The translations under genes were made by a program, and so were the position numbers. A DNA stretch of 33,664 bases from UBA2128 sp964534955. GTDB lineage: Bacteria; Fidelibacterota; Marinisomatia; Marinisomatales; UBA2128. The stretch is taken from contig CAZHRR010000007.1 in the NCBI GenBank assembly GCA_964534955.1, positions 1 to 33,664 of the forward strand, in the 5' to 3' direction. The first letter of the stretch is position 1. The number at the start of each line of letters is the position of its first letter. This document shows, one piece after another, positions 23,891 to 31,944 of this stretch. A model generated the notes under the pieces. The model worked only from the letters and a program-made list of their open reading frames with translations, ran no database searches and was not told the origin of the DNA.

Positions 23891-24339
23891 ACCTCCCGGG
23901 GGACAATGGAAGCTGTATAAGACATTTCAGTGACCACCTCACCGTCCACAAACGCCTTTCCTTCAATCTTACAAGTATTCAATCGATACTTAACCATCTT
24001 CAATTCCATTCGAAGCTGATCACCCGGGAGTACCGGTTTCCGGAAACGGGCTTTTTCTATAGAAGCAAAGAACATATTCTTTGTAAGCGGATCCTCAACA
24101 GTATTCAAAATCAAAAAACCGCCGGCTTGTGCCATTGCTTCTACAATAAGCACTCCCGGCATGACAGGTCTTTTGGGGAAATGCCCCTGAAAATATGGTT
24201 CATTGGCTGTAACGTTTTTTATAGCTATTACCGTCTCTCCCGGAACCATCTCAACAATTTTATCCAGCAGCAGAACCGGATAACGGTGAGCCATAATATC
24301 CATGATCTGATGAATGTCGAAGGACACCTTTTCGTTCAC
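23887..24339 (-). CDS. fabZ: 3-hydroxyacyl-ACP dehydratase FabZ
   Basis: The 150-aa hot-dog-fold protein has the catalytic H53 in GHFPKRPVMPG and E67 in VEAMAQ, both standard for FabZ. It dehydrates 3-hydroxyacyl-ACP in fatty acid elongation and competes with LpxA and LpxD for the same substrate, which explains its place in the lipid A operon. The start is GTG, overlapping the lpxC stop (GTGA), with AGGAGG about 8 nt upstream. LpxC and FabZ are separate here, unlike the fused protein of many Bacteroidetes. Confidence 0.94.
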   Translation of the reverse strand: MNEKVSFDIHQIMDIMAHRYPVLLLDKIVEMVPGETVIAIKNVTANEPYFQGHFPKRPVMPGVLIVEAMAQAGGFLILNTVEDPLTKNMFFASIEKARFRKPVLPGDQLRMELKMVKYRLNTCKIEGKAFVDGEVVTEMSYTASIVPREV

Positions 24340-25268
24340 GCTGTAACCTCCTCTTTTTGCAGGAATTCCTGCCTCAATTTTTTCACAAACTCAATATTCA
24401 GTGCATGACCCATCCTTTGAGCAGATATCTCCCCCCGGATTGGCCTTCCCAGCAGCGCCAAGTCCCCAATAAGATCCAGCACCTTGTGACGAACAGGTTC
24501 ATCCGGGAATCTCAGCCCACCTCGGTTCAAAATACCGTTACTCCCTGCCAATTCTTCCCCCTCTATTTCAAACAACTCCGCCAGCTCTTTGCGCTGTTGA
24601 CTGTCAAGCGGACTGTCCACAAATACTACAGCATTATCCAGACTGCCACCCTCGGCTAAACCAGCTTCCTTCAGTTCCTTCAATTCGCTGAGAAAACCGT
24701 ACGTGCGAGCGGGGGCTATCTCATCGCTGAAGTTCTCCATGCTGTTAAGTACTACAGACTGTCGTCCAAGAATACAATCATACTCGATGGTGCCGCTGAT
24801 GCAAAATTTATCTGAAGGGCGTGCTTCAATTCTTGCACTGCTCACTTTATCCTTAAGCACTACTTCCCGGTCAATCAGCAGGACTTCCCGCTCTTTCGCT
24901 TGAGCCACAATACCAGCTTTGCGGATTAGTTCCACGTAGGACTGAGCGCTTCCATCCATTGCAGGCGGCTCCTCGGCGGAAAGTTCAATAGTAACATTAT
25001 CAATCTGAAGACCTGCCAGTGCAGCAAGGAGATGCTCTACCGTCCTGACCGATGCACCGCCCCGGGACAATGTCGTTCCCCGTGCACTGTTTGTGACAAA
25101 AGAAACAACTGCAGGAACCGAAGGTTTATTCACCAAATCAGCTCTGACAAAATTTATGCCGCTGTTTTCCGGAGCAGGATTAAAGGTTAATTCGCACATC
25201 ATTCCGGAATGAAGACCAATTCCTGAACAGCTTACAGAAGAGGATATTGTCTGCTGTTTATTATTCAT
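24336..25268 (-). CDS. lpxC: UDP-3-O-acyl-N-acetylglucosamine deacetylase LpxC
   Basis: The 310-aa product has the catalytic E78 and zinc ligand H79 in TVEHLLAALAG, then H261 and D265 in RHKVLDLIGDLAL, and H288 in GHALN. It catalyses the committed step of lipid A synthesis. The C-terminus has no FabZ extension. It overlaps the lpxD stop by 8 bp and precedes fabZ with a 4-bp overlap. Confidence 0.95.
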   Translation of the reverse strand: MNNKQQTISSSVSCSGIGLHSGMMCELTFNPAPENSGINFVRADLVNKPSVPAVVSFVTNSARGTTLSRGGASVRTVEHLLAALAGLQIDNVTIELSAEEPPAMDGSAQSYVELIRKAGIVAQAKEREVLLIDREVVLKDKVSSARIEARPSDKFCISGTIEYDCILGRQSVVLNSMENFSDEIAPARTYGFLSELKELKEAGLAEGGSLDNAVVFVDSPLDSQQRKELAELFEIEGEELAGSNGILNRGGLRFPDEPVRHKVLDLIGDLALLGRPIRGEISAQRMGHALNIEFVKKLRQEFLQKEEVTA

Positions 25269-26283
25269 TCCCCTTAACCTTCTCTAATTCCTTCTCCAGT
25301 GCCTGAATCCTTTTCACCAACTCAGGAAGACGGTGCAGATGAGCGTCCATCCTGTTCTGCTCGTGTATTTCACGAGCTGGCATACCGGAATAAGTTTTAC
25401 CGCCGGGAACTGACTTGGTGATGCCCCCTCTGGAGGCAATCTGGGCCCGGTCTCCAATCTCCACATGATCCACCGCTCCGGACTGACCACCGAAAGCGAC
25501 GTAATCCCCAACAACTGAACTTCCGGCAATAGCCACTTGAGCAGTGATCAGACACCCTCTACCGATTCGGACGTTATGGGCAATGTGAACCAGATTATCG
25601 AGCTTCGTTTCCTCCCCAATAACTGTATCATCTATGGTCCCCCGATCGATGGTACAATTGGCCCCGATCTCCACATCGTCTCCTATGATGACACAGCCCA
25701 GCTGCGGTACCTTGTGATGGGTCTCCTTTTCCGTCACAAAACCAAATCCATCAGAACCGATGACTGTCCCCCCGTGAATGATAACGTTACACCCCACTTC
25801 ACAGTGATGTCCCACAATCACTCCACCATTAATCCGGGAATTACTGTTGATCTTAACTCCGTTCTCGATTATCACGTGCGGCCCCAAGGAGACACCGGAG
25901 CCAATTTCACTTTCTGATGAAACCACTGCAAACGGGCCGATAGATACATCATCACCAATCTTGGCCGTGGGATCAATGACAGCGGTTGGGTGAATTCCCC
26001 CTTCAACTGGAACCTTCGGTACAAAGTGCTCCAGAATCTTAACAAAGGCGAGTGAGGGATTATCAACCTTTAATAGATTAGTATTGCCGGCGGATTCATC
26101 CCGTGATACCACCACAGCAGAGGCCTCTGTGGATTTCAGAAGTGAAAGATACTTATTATGCAGAAGAAATGTGATGGACCCGGCTTTAGCGGCATGAATA
26201 TCGGCGACCCCGGTTATTTCTACATCAGGATCACCCGCCACCTCGCCGCCAACAAGATCGGCCAGTTCACGGAGGGTTGACAA
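25261..26283 (-). CDS. lpxD: UDP-3-O-acylglucosamine N-acyltransferase LpxD
   Basis: The 340-aa product has the N-terminal uridine-binding domain (1-95, with SLAF), hexapeptide beta-helix repeats (about 98-300), the catalytic H236 in VHIAHN, and a C-terminal helix (about 310-340) ending in a charged coiled coil. The start is TTG: it gives the expected opening (STLRELADLVGGEV), and no ATG or GTG is available closer. It stands 3 bp after the ompH stop. It adds the N-linked hydroxyacyl chain in lipid A synthesis. Confidence 0.93.
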   Translation of the reverse strand: MSTLRELADLVGGEVAGDPDVEITGVADIHAAKAGSITFLLHNKYLSLLKSTEASAVVVSRDESAGNTNLLKVDNPSLAFVKILEHFVPKVPVEGGIHPTAVIDPTAKIGDDVSIGPFAVVSSESEIGSGVSLGPHVIIENGVKINSNSRINGGVIVGHHCEVGCNVIIHGGTVIGSDGFGFVTEKETHHKVPQLGCVIIGDDVEIGANCTIDRGTIDDTVIGEETKLDNLVHIAHNVRIGRGCLITAQVAIAGSSVVGDYVAFGGQSGAVDHVEIGDRAQIASRGGITKSVPGGKTYSGMPAREIHEQNRMDAHLHRLPELVKRIQALEKELEKVKGNE

Positions 26284-26286
26284 GAA

Positions 26287-26811
26287 TCAATTCCCGTCAG
26301 TACCCGATTGTTCACCCCGGCGAAGCTCGTACAAAACATCATCTGTAACATCAAAAACCTGCTCTGCATGCAAGAGCGCTGCGGCATCGAAAATGATATC
26401 ATAACCTTTATCATTCGCTACCTTTCTTACAGCGAGTTGGAACCGTTCAAGAAGAGGCCCCTCTGCTTCCTGCTGCTTCCGGCTGAATTCATCCGTCTGA
26501 TTAAGTTGGTACTCCTGCACCCGTTTTTGAAGCTCAACTATCTCTGCCTCCTTTTCACGCCGTCCTGTGGGTGAAAGCATCGCTTGCTGTGCTTCATATA
26601 CGTTCTGAAGGCTATCCAATTGCGAAGTCATTCCCTGAAACTCAAACTGTGCTTTGCGGAGTTCGAGTTCAAGCTGCCGGGCAACCTCTCCGTACTCTTC
26701 CCACTCTCCCAGTACCAGTTGAACCTGTACATAGGCGATCTTCTGTGCCGACAGGGTCAAAGGCAATACCAACATACCCAATAATACAAGGGTTCTTTTC
26801 ATTCTATTCAC
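26287..26811 (-). CDS. OmpH/Skp-family periplasmic chaperone
   Basis: The 174-aa product has a signal peptide (to about LSAQ), a KIAYVQVQLVL strand and then a long coiled coil (about 45-130), ending in a short beta-rich part with GYDIIFDAAALLHA. This is the architecture of the trimeric 'jellyfish' chaperone that carries unfolded outer-membrane proteins to BamA, encoded just upstream. The start is GTG at 26811 with AGGAGG five bases before it; the ATG nine bases on is less well spaced. Confidence 0.88.
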   Translation of the reverse strand: MNRMKRTLVLLGMLVLPLTLSAQKIAYVQVQLVLGEWEEYGEVARQLELELRKAQFEFQGMTSQLDSLQNVYEAQQAMLSPTGRREKEAEIVELQKRVQEYQLNQTDEFSRKQQEAEGPLLERFQLAVRKVANDKGYDIIFDAAALLHAEQVFDVTDDVLYELRRGEQSGTDGN

Positions 26812-26885
26812 AACATCCTCCTCTTTTCTTAATATCTTGCGAGTAAAAGACTCTGTAATTGCGGTTAATTTACAAATGTCTTACC

Positions 26886-29255
26886 CTAAAAGGGCATCCC
26901 AAACAATACATGAAAACGCCACCCCTCAGGCGACTCAGATGTAGCCGGAACATCGTCAAATCCGTAACCCATGTCAAATCCTAACATACCGACCATAGGC
27001 ATAAACATCCGGATACCCACACCTGCTGACCGTTTCAAGTCAAAAATATCTGTTTCCGAAAAATCCTGCCAGACATTTCCCATCTCTGCAAAAGCAAGAC
27101 CATACACGGTGGGGTTATCTGAAAATCGCATGCGGAATTCGGCAGAGTATTTCATCAGAACCCTTCCGCCTATGGGCCTGCCGTTATAAGGTCCCACAGT
27201 ATTATCAACATAGCCGCGCAGCATAGTCCCATACGGAATTCCTGAACCCCCCATAATAAAGCGATCATCTATAGGAATGATAGAACGTTCAACACCATCT
27301 GAGGGTATCTCTTTGATGGCTCCAAATTGAAGTGAACTTGTCAACACAAATTTCCAGAATGCAGGAGCGTACCAATCGAAGCGGAAAACATGCTTGTGAA
27401 AATTTTCATGGATATTGAGCCAATGTGTTTGAAACGGTCCGCCAGAAAGTGTCGAAGACCATGTGAATACCGAACCTACTGAAGGAAACTCCGGATGGTT
27501 CCTGCTGTCACGGCTGATAATCTGTCCGAAACTAAGCCCGTTGGTTTCATTGAAACCGCTTACGTACGTTTCAAGGTCTTCTTCTGAACCCTTATAGGAC
27601 TTCCTCGTCCCTTGCAGAACCCATGTAGCCCGGAAGTAATTGTCCGGCCACTTAAGCCTCTTACCAAAACGTAGAGAACCTCCTATTACTTCTCGATCCA
27701 GAGGGACACCATAGTAAGAGCTGTTCTGCCCCCGGAGATAATAAAAGGTGGAAAAACCTACCAAAACGGGGGTGTCATTCACCATCGGGTCTACAAAGCT
27801 GAAAGATAGCTGACGATATCGTGGAGCCTGACCCCCATAATAATAATTATTAACACCCTGAGCGCCCTGCTGAAATCTGAAAGCAAGCTGCTGACCTTTT
27901 CCCAAAAAGTTGTTGAACTCGACAGATCCTCCCCCCGTAATACCATACTCACCGGCAAAACCGACAGAAGCCGTTGCCTGGTCAGACACTTTCTCTTCAA
28001 CGCTGATTCTAAGATCAATCTCATCCTCATCCACTGGAACCACATCCGGCACCACATCTGCAAAATAATTGAGGATCATGACCTCCCGTGCACTTCGCAT
28101 CAATAGCTCACGGTTAAAGATATCACCGGGCATTAATTTCAATTCACGCCTGATTACGTTTTCCCGGGTTTTGGTGTTGCCTACAATATCAATTTTTCGA
28201 ACGGAAACCTGATTGTTCTCCGTAATTTTGAATCTCACATCCAGAGAATCCTCACCAACAGGTGATATTTCCGGAATTATCTGACTGTAAATGTAACCGT
28301 CATCCATGTATGTTCCCTGAACACGGTCGTAAACAGCCAAGTCGAATTCCTCCTGATTAAATTCGTCACCCGGCTGGATGTTTAGACGAAAAGACAACTG
28401 TTCATCGCTGAAAATCGTGTTCCCTGTCCAAGAGAAATTCCGAAAGAAGTACTGATTTCCTTCCTCAACATCAATCTCTATAACAAAACCATTCTCGTCC
28501 TCAGAATAATAGACAGTATCTGAAACAATACGAAAATCCCGGTAGCCGTTGTTCCTGTAAAATGCAGCCAATAAATCTTTATCATCCTCAAACTTATCAG
28601 CATCGAAATTCGATCGCCAGAAAAGATACCAAGCCTGAATTTTGGTCTCCTTCAGCTGCTTCCTGAGTTTTCTATCCGAGAATATCTCATTACCTGAAAA
28701 CTGTATTGTGCGAGTCTTAACCTTGTCTTTAGGTTTAATAGTGATAAGCAGGTTTCTGCGGCCTTCAGTTTCACCTTCTTTCAGTTCCGTAGAGACCTCA
28801 GCCATAAGATAACCATCTTCAGCATATATATCTTTTATTGTCTGCTCGATGGTCGTAGGAAGGTGTGGAGGAATCCTCATCCCTTTGTAGAGATTGAGTT
28901 CCTCTTCTATTTCTTTCCTCTTTTTCTTCCCGCCAATGAACTCTATCTCCCCCAGTTCAGGATTTTCAACAACTTCAATAATGATGTAGAGGCCTTCTTC
29001 AGTCTCTTCGTCAAGAGTTATCTGAACATCAGCAAAAGCATCTGAGTCCCACATTTTTTTTACAGCAGTGCCAAAATCACCGGGAAGAATTTCACGGCCT
29101 GCAACCAGACCAGATGTCCTCTTAATATAGATATCCGAAACATACTTGTTACCCAGTACTTCTACACCCAAAAGAACAACTCTGTCAGTAGATTGTCCGT
29201 ACAGAACTGTAAACATAAATAAACAGGCAATCGTACATAAAAATCTTCTAATCAC
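26886..29255 (-). CDS. bamA: Outer-membrane protein assembly factor BamA
   Basis: The 789-aa product has a signal peptide, five POTRA-like repeats (about 25-430) and a 16-stranded barrel (about 435-789). The loop-6 motif appears as LRGY (the family motif is VRGF/IRGF-like), and the C-terminus is the beta-signal ending in Phe (HVLFGMPF). It folds and inserts barrels into the outer membrane and is essential in Gram-negative bacteria. The GTG start overlaps the uppS stop (GTGA). A gap of about 75 bp separates it from ompH. Confidence 0.93.
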   Translation of the reverse strand: MIRRFLCTIACLFMFTVLYGQSTDRVVLLGVEVLGNKYVSDIYIKRTSGLVAGREILPGDFGTAVKKMWDSDAFADVQITLDEETEEGLYIIIEVVENPELGEIEFIGGKKKRKEIEEELNLYKGMRIPPHLPTTIEQTIKDIYAEDGYLMAEVSTELKEGETEGRRNLLITIKPKDKVKTRTIQFSGNEIFSDRKLRKQLKETKIQAWYLFWRSNFDADKFEDDKDLLAAFYRNNGYRDFRIVSDTVYYSEDENGFVIEIDVEEGNQYFFRNFSWTGNTIFSDEQLSFRLNIQPGDEFNQEEFDLAVYDRVQGTYMDDGYIYSQIIPEISPVGEDSLDVRFKITENNQVSVRKIDIVGNTKTRENVIRRELKLMPGDIFNRELLMRSAREVMILNYFADVVPDVVPVDEDEIDLRISVEEKVSDQATASVGFAGEYGITGGGSVEFNNFLGKGQQLAFRFQQGAQGVNNYYYGGQAPRYRQLSFSFVDPMVNDTPVLVGFSTFYYLRGQNSSYYGVPLDREVIGGSLRFGKRLKWPDNYFRATWVLQGTRKSYKGSEEDLETYVSGFNETNGLSFGQIISRDSRNHPEFPSVGSVFTWSSTLSGGPFQTHWLNIHENFHKHVFRFDWYAPAFWKFVLTSSLQFGAIKEIPSDGVERSIIPIDDRFIMGGSGIPYGTMLRGYVDNTVGPYNGRPIGGRVLMKYSAEFRMRFSDNPTVYGLAFAEMGNVWQDFSETDIFDLKRSAGVGIRMFMPMVGMLGFDMGYGFDDVPATSESPEGWRFHVLFGMPF

Positions 29256-30016
29256 TTTCCTGCCTCCGTCATCTGCTCACTTACCTTTCCAAATCGGCGC
29301 TCACGATTCTGATAATCGATAATGGCTTCGTAGAGTTCCCGTTTGCGGAAAGCCGGCCAGAAGACTGGAGTAAAGTAAATCTCCGAGTAAGCAAGTTGCC
29401 ATAAAAGGAAATTACTGATTCGATATTCACCACTCGTACGGATAATCATGTCCGGATCCGGTATATCAGATGTATAGAAGTATTTAGAAAAGGACATTTC
29501 ATTCAGTTCATCGATTGTTATTTTGCCTTTTTCAATATCTCTGTAGACAGACATAACAGCATCCAGAATTTCCGTTCTGGCGCCATAATTCAGAGCCAGA
29601 ACAAGATTGAGACCTGTGTTATTATTCAGGCGATCAATACCCTCCTGAAGAGCCTCCCGGGGCGCATCAGGCATATCTGCCATGCGGCCAATCACCTGCA
29701 ATCGAACATTATTATCCATGAGATCGTCTATTTCCCTGCGAATCGTCTCTACCAGCAATTTCATCAAGGCTGATACCTCCGCCTTCGGCCTGGCCCAGTT
29801 CTCCTTGGAAAAAGTGTAAAGCGTAAGGTAATCAACACCCAATTCCCCGCATGCCCGGGTGATCTCGCGAACAGAGTTAATACCTTCACGGTGACCGGCC
29901 ACTCTGGGAAGAAGCTTAGATTTTGCCCATCTGCCATTACCATCCATAATAATGGCAATATGACGGGGAATGTTCCCGTTAGATTCTATCGCTTCGCGCA
30001 GTTCTTCTTCTTTCAT
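29252..30016 (-). CDS. uppS: Undecaprenyl diphosphate synthase
   Basis: The 254-aa product has IAIIMDGNGRWA with the catalytic D25, followed by GHREGINSVR, YTFSKENWARP, and the C-terminal PDMIIRTSGEYRISNFLLWQLAYSE. It makes the C55 lipid carrier for peptidoglycan and O-antigen. It is the first gene of the ten-gene envelope operon. Its promoter should lie in the long gap upstream, but I see no convincing -35/-10 pair there. Confidence 0.95.
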   Translation of the reverse strand: MKEEELREAIESNGNIPRHIAIIMDGNGRWAKSKLLPRVAGHREGINSVREITRACGELGVDYLTLYTFSKENWARPKAEVSALMKLLVETIRREIDDLMDNNVRLQVIGRMADMPDAPREALQEGIDRLNNNTGLNLVLALNYGARTEILDAVMSVYRDIEKGKITIDELNEMSFSKYFYTSDIPDPDMIIRTSGEYRISNFLLWQLAYSEIYFTPVFWPAFRKRELYEAIIDYQNRERRFGKVSEQMTEAGK

Positions 30017-30113
30017 TACAGTACTATCTCAGCTTTTCAAATTAACAGACGAATCAACGATAGTCAAGCTTCCCTTTTCTCCCAAATTCCGATGCTGATC
30101 TGTTCATCTTCCA

Positions 30114-30183
30114 CCGATCACCGACCCGTACCGGGATCAGTGACGGTTTCGATTGTTATTTATTCTGTCGCATTGGAAAAATC
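30114..30183. repeat. Composite intergenic repeat, hairpin part (copy 2)
   Basis: CACCGA-CCCG-TAC-CGGG-A-TCAGTG (30119-30142) forms the same hairpin as copy 1. The closing base pair of the inner stem changes from T-A there to G-C here, a compensatory change. Confidence 0.65.
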
Positions 30184-30235
30184 TGGGATAAAGAGGGAAG
30201 ATTTGCCGTAGGATCAGACGGTTTTATTGTTTGAG

Positions 30236-30255
30236 TCCCGACATACATGTCGGGA
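30236..30255. repeat. Palindrome of the TCCCGA...TCGGGA type
   Basis: TCCCGACAT and ATGTCGGGA are perfect 9-bp arms around AC. Related palindromes lie at 20013-20028 and 30456-30471. Confidence 0.5.
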
Positions 30256-30326
30256 TGAGTTTAAAAACGTCCCGTAGGCAAAGACTCACTCCCCAGAGTT
30301 TTCCACAGCGACTGTTTCTGCACAGT

Positions 30327-30448
30327 GCACAGCATCCTGTGACCCGGAGGGTCTCCCTTGGAGGACATCCTGTGGATTTTGCTCCATAGGAGCTCCTGCG
30401 ACCCGGAGGGTCTCTCCTGTCAAGGAGTCCTACGTGACCTGTGGAGGA
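30327..30448 (+). repeat. Composite intergenic repeat, GACCC-GGGTC part (copy 2, doubled)
   Basis: Two successive GACCC-GGA-GGGTC units (30341-30353 and 30400-30412) occur. The second is followed by the same CTCCT-GTCA-AGGAG and CCTACGTGACCT tail as copy 1, ending in GTGGAGGA. Confidence 0.65.
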
Positions 30449-30455
30449 GCAGCCG

Positions 30456-30471
30456 TCCCGATACTTCGGGA
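30456..30471. repeat. Palindrome of the TCCCGA...TCGGGA type
   Basis: TCCCGA and TCGGGA are separated by TACT, directly after the composite repeat. Confidence 0.45.
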
Positions 30472-30734
30472 TGGCGAGAAAAAAACTTCCACCCTATCTG
30501 AGAGCTCTTCAGCCTTTTAACTAAAAATTTCTTTCCTCAGATATCATCTAAGAGGAATTGTGGTGTCAAAGAGTTTGGATTTGTTTCTCAAAACATTCTT
30601 GTTACGTTAACGAATATATTCTCACCTATTAATGAATAAGATAATTAATCTTTTTGTTGGAGTTACAGTCAGTTGTGTTGTTACCACGCTTCCAATATCG
30701 GTATTAGGGTTTCTGAGTCTAACACGAACCCTCC

Positions 30735-31145
30735 TTATGATTCATACAATTCCGCGGTGTGATGATCGAACCCAGTTATACGCTCAGGGATATGTCCTAT
30801 ACCTCGATACTCAGCACCACAACTGTAACAAACAGCCATATCGGTTACACGACGGTAGAGCAGCCAGTCAATTAATACGAGAACCGGCAGGCTCAAACCG
30901 TATGTGAAAGGAACCAGGACTGCCCCAATAATAATAAGCGTGCATCCAACAACTTGATTGAAATCCTTTCGACGGTAGAATTGTTTTGATTGACAAAAAG
31001 GACATTCATTAAAGATTTTAGAATTGTCTATGAAAGCAGCTGAATCACTTCCACAATGCGGACATGTAATTTCTGCCTCATCTTCCACTTTAAATCTATA
31101 ATACCGGCTGCATTGTCCGCATTCCCTACCTACAGAGACTAACAT
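30735..31145 (-). CDS. Multi-zinc-ribbon membrane protein (136 aa)
   Basis: Four CxxC knuckles (CGQC, CPHC, CPFC and CYSC) are spread over the protein, the first three before a pair of hydrophobic segments (about 65-95) and the last after it. The ribbons suggest zinc-stabilised cytoplasmic knuckles on a small membrane protein. I do not recognise a family or function. The ATG follows directly on the stop of the preceding membrane-protein gene (TAA-ATG), so the two are coupled. It is the last gene of this minus-strand run. Confidence 0.6.
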   Translation of the reverse strand: MLVSVGRECGQCSRYYRFKVEDEAEITCPHCGSDSAAFIDNSKIFNECPFCQSKQFYRRKDFNQVVGCTLIIIGAVLVPFTYGLSLPVLVLIDWLLYRRVTDMAVCYSCGAEYRGIGHIPERITGFDHHTAELYES

Positions 31146-31928
31146 TTATAAAGGCAATTCTACCTGAACCAAATAATACTTGTAGAATAAATCCGCCATG
31201 ATCACTGAGATGACAATGACATAGAGTAAACCTGTGGCAGATTGAGTGGATTGAATGACGATGGTCTTCATAGTTAGAATTCCCAGGATCAGGGGAAGCA
31301 ATGTCCCAAAGAAAAGAGCGATAAAGAGGAAAAATCCTTCAAATGTCTGAAGAAAATGAATCATGGGTATGGGCAGTCCATTGAACTGAACCTCCCCTAT
31401 AACGATAAATCCCATATCCCATAGAGTTCTTGCCGCCACAAATATTAGGAGAAGTTTTACCGAAGATCTCAATAGACTGATTGGCAGAGAAACAACGTTG
31501 AGATACCAATGACCTAAAATCATGGAGAAAAGAGCACTGCTGAGAATAAGCCCCCCCAGCAGTGAAATCATTAACAGTTCAAAATCTCCTGAAATCACTT
31601 CAGACAATACTCGAGAAAAAGCAATAATACCCAGCATGGATGGAATCGTCACTACCCACTTTTGAACTTGCTGCCGGCTCCAATAGAATCCAGTGACTGC
31701 AGTAAGAGATACCAGCCAGACAACTGCTCCCATACGAGCATTAAACGCAATAGTATCTCTCATGAGCCAGACAAAAGCGACTCCGATGCCACCAACGATG
31801 CAGCTCAAACCGAGCGAAAAGCGATGAAATCCTCGATTCAGATGCTGCATCTTGACCGACCACATCAGCAGCGGATAGATTGCGCCGAACAGTATAAATG
31901 TGAGAACCGAGATAGTGGAAAGGAGCAT
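31146..31928 (-). CDS. Polytopic membrane protein of unknown function (260 aa)
   Basis: About eight hydrophobic segments span the 260 residues. A GHWYLN motif at about 140 sits at the end of a helix, next to a conserved-looking SLPISLLR stretch; the His, Trp and Tyr could be functional. No known transporter signature is seen. It starts 16 bp after mrp and runs directly into the zinc-ribbon gene, so all may be co-transcribed with ferredoxin. There is no clear Shine-Dalgarno, which suggests coupling. Confidence 0.6.
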   Translation of the reverse strand: MLLSTISVLTFILFGAIYPLLMWSVKMQHLNRGFHRFSLGLSCIVGGIGVAFVWLMRDTIAFNARMGAVVWLVSLTAVTGFYWSRQQVQKWVVTIPSMLGIIAFSRVLSEVISGDFELLMISLLGGLILSSALFSMILGHWYLNVVSLPISLLRSSVKLLLIFVAARTLWDMGFIVIGEVQFNGLPIPMIHFLQTFEGFFLFIALFFGTLLPLILGILTMKTIVIQSTQSATGLLYVIVISVIMADLFYKYYLVQVELPL

Positions 31929-31944
31929 TTACAAGAGAGAAAGC

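Larger units (their letters stand above)
30017..30734. other. Repeat-rich intergenic region (about 720 bp)
   Basis: The region between uppS and the zinc-ribbon gene has no credible gene. It holds the second copy of the composite repeat (30114-30183 and 30327-30448) and two TCCCGA...TCGGGA palindromes (30236-30255 and 30456-30471). About 260 bp at its right end (30480-30734) shows no structure I can name. Confidence 0.7.

Noticed and set aside
30632..30907. Plus-strand frame of 91 codons
   Set aside because: Most of it is antisense to the zinc-ribbon gene; no ribosome binding site.
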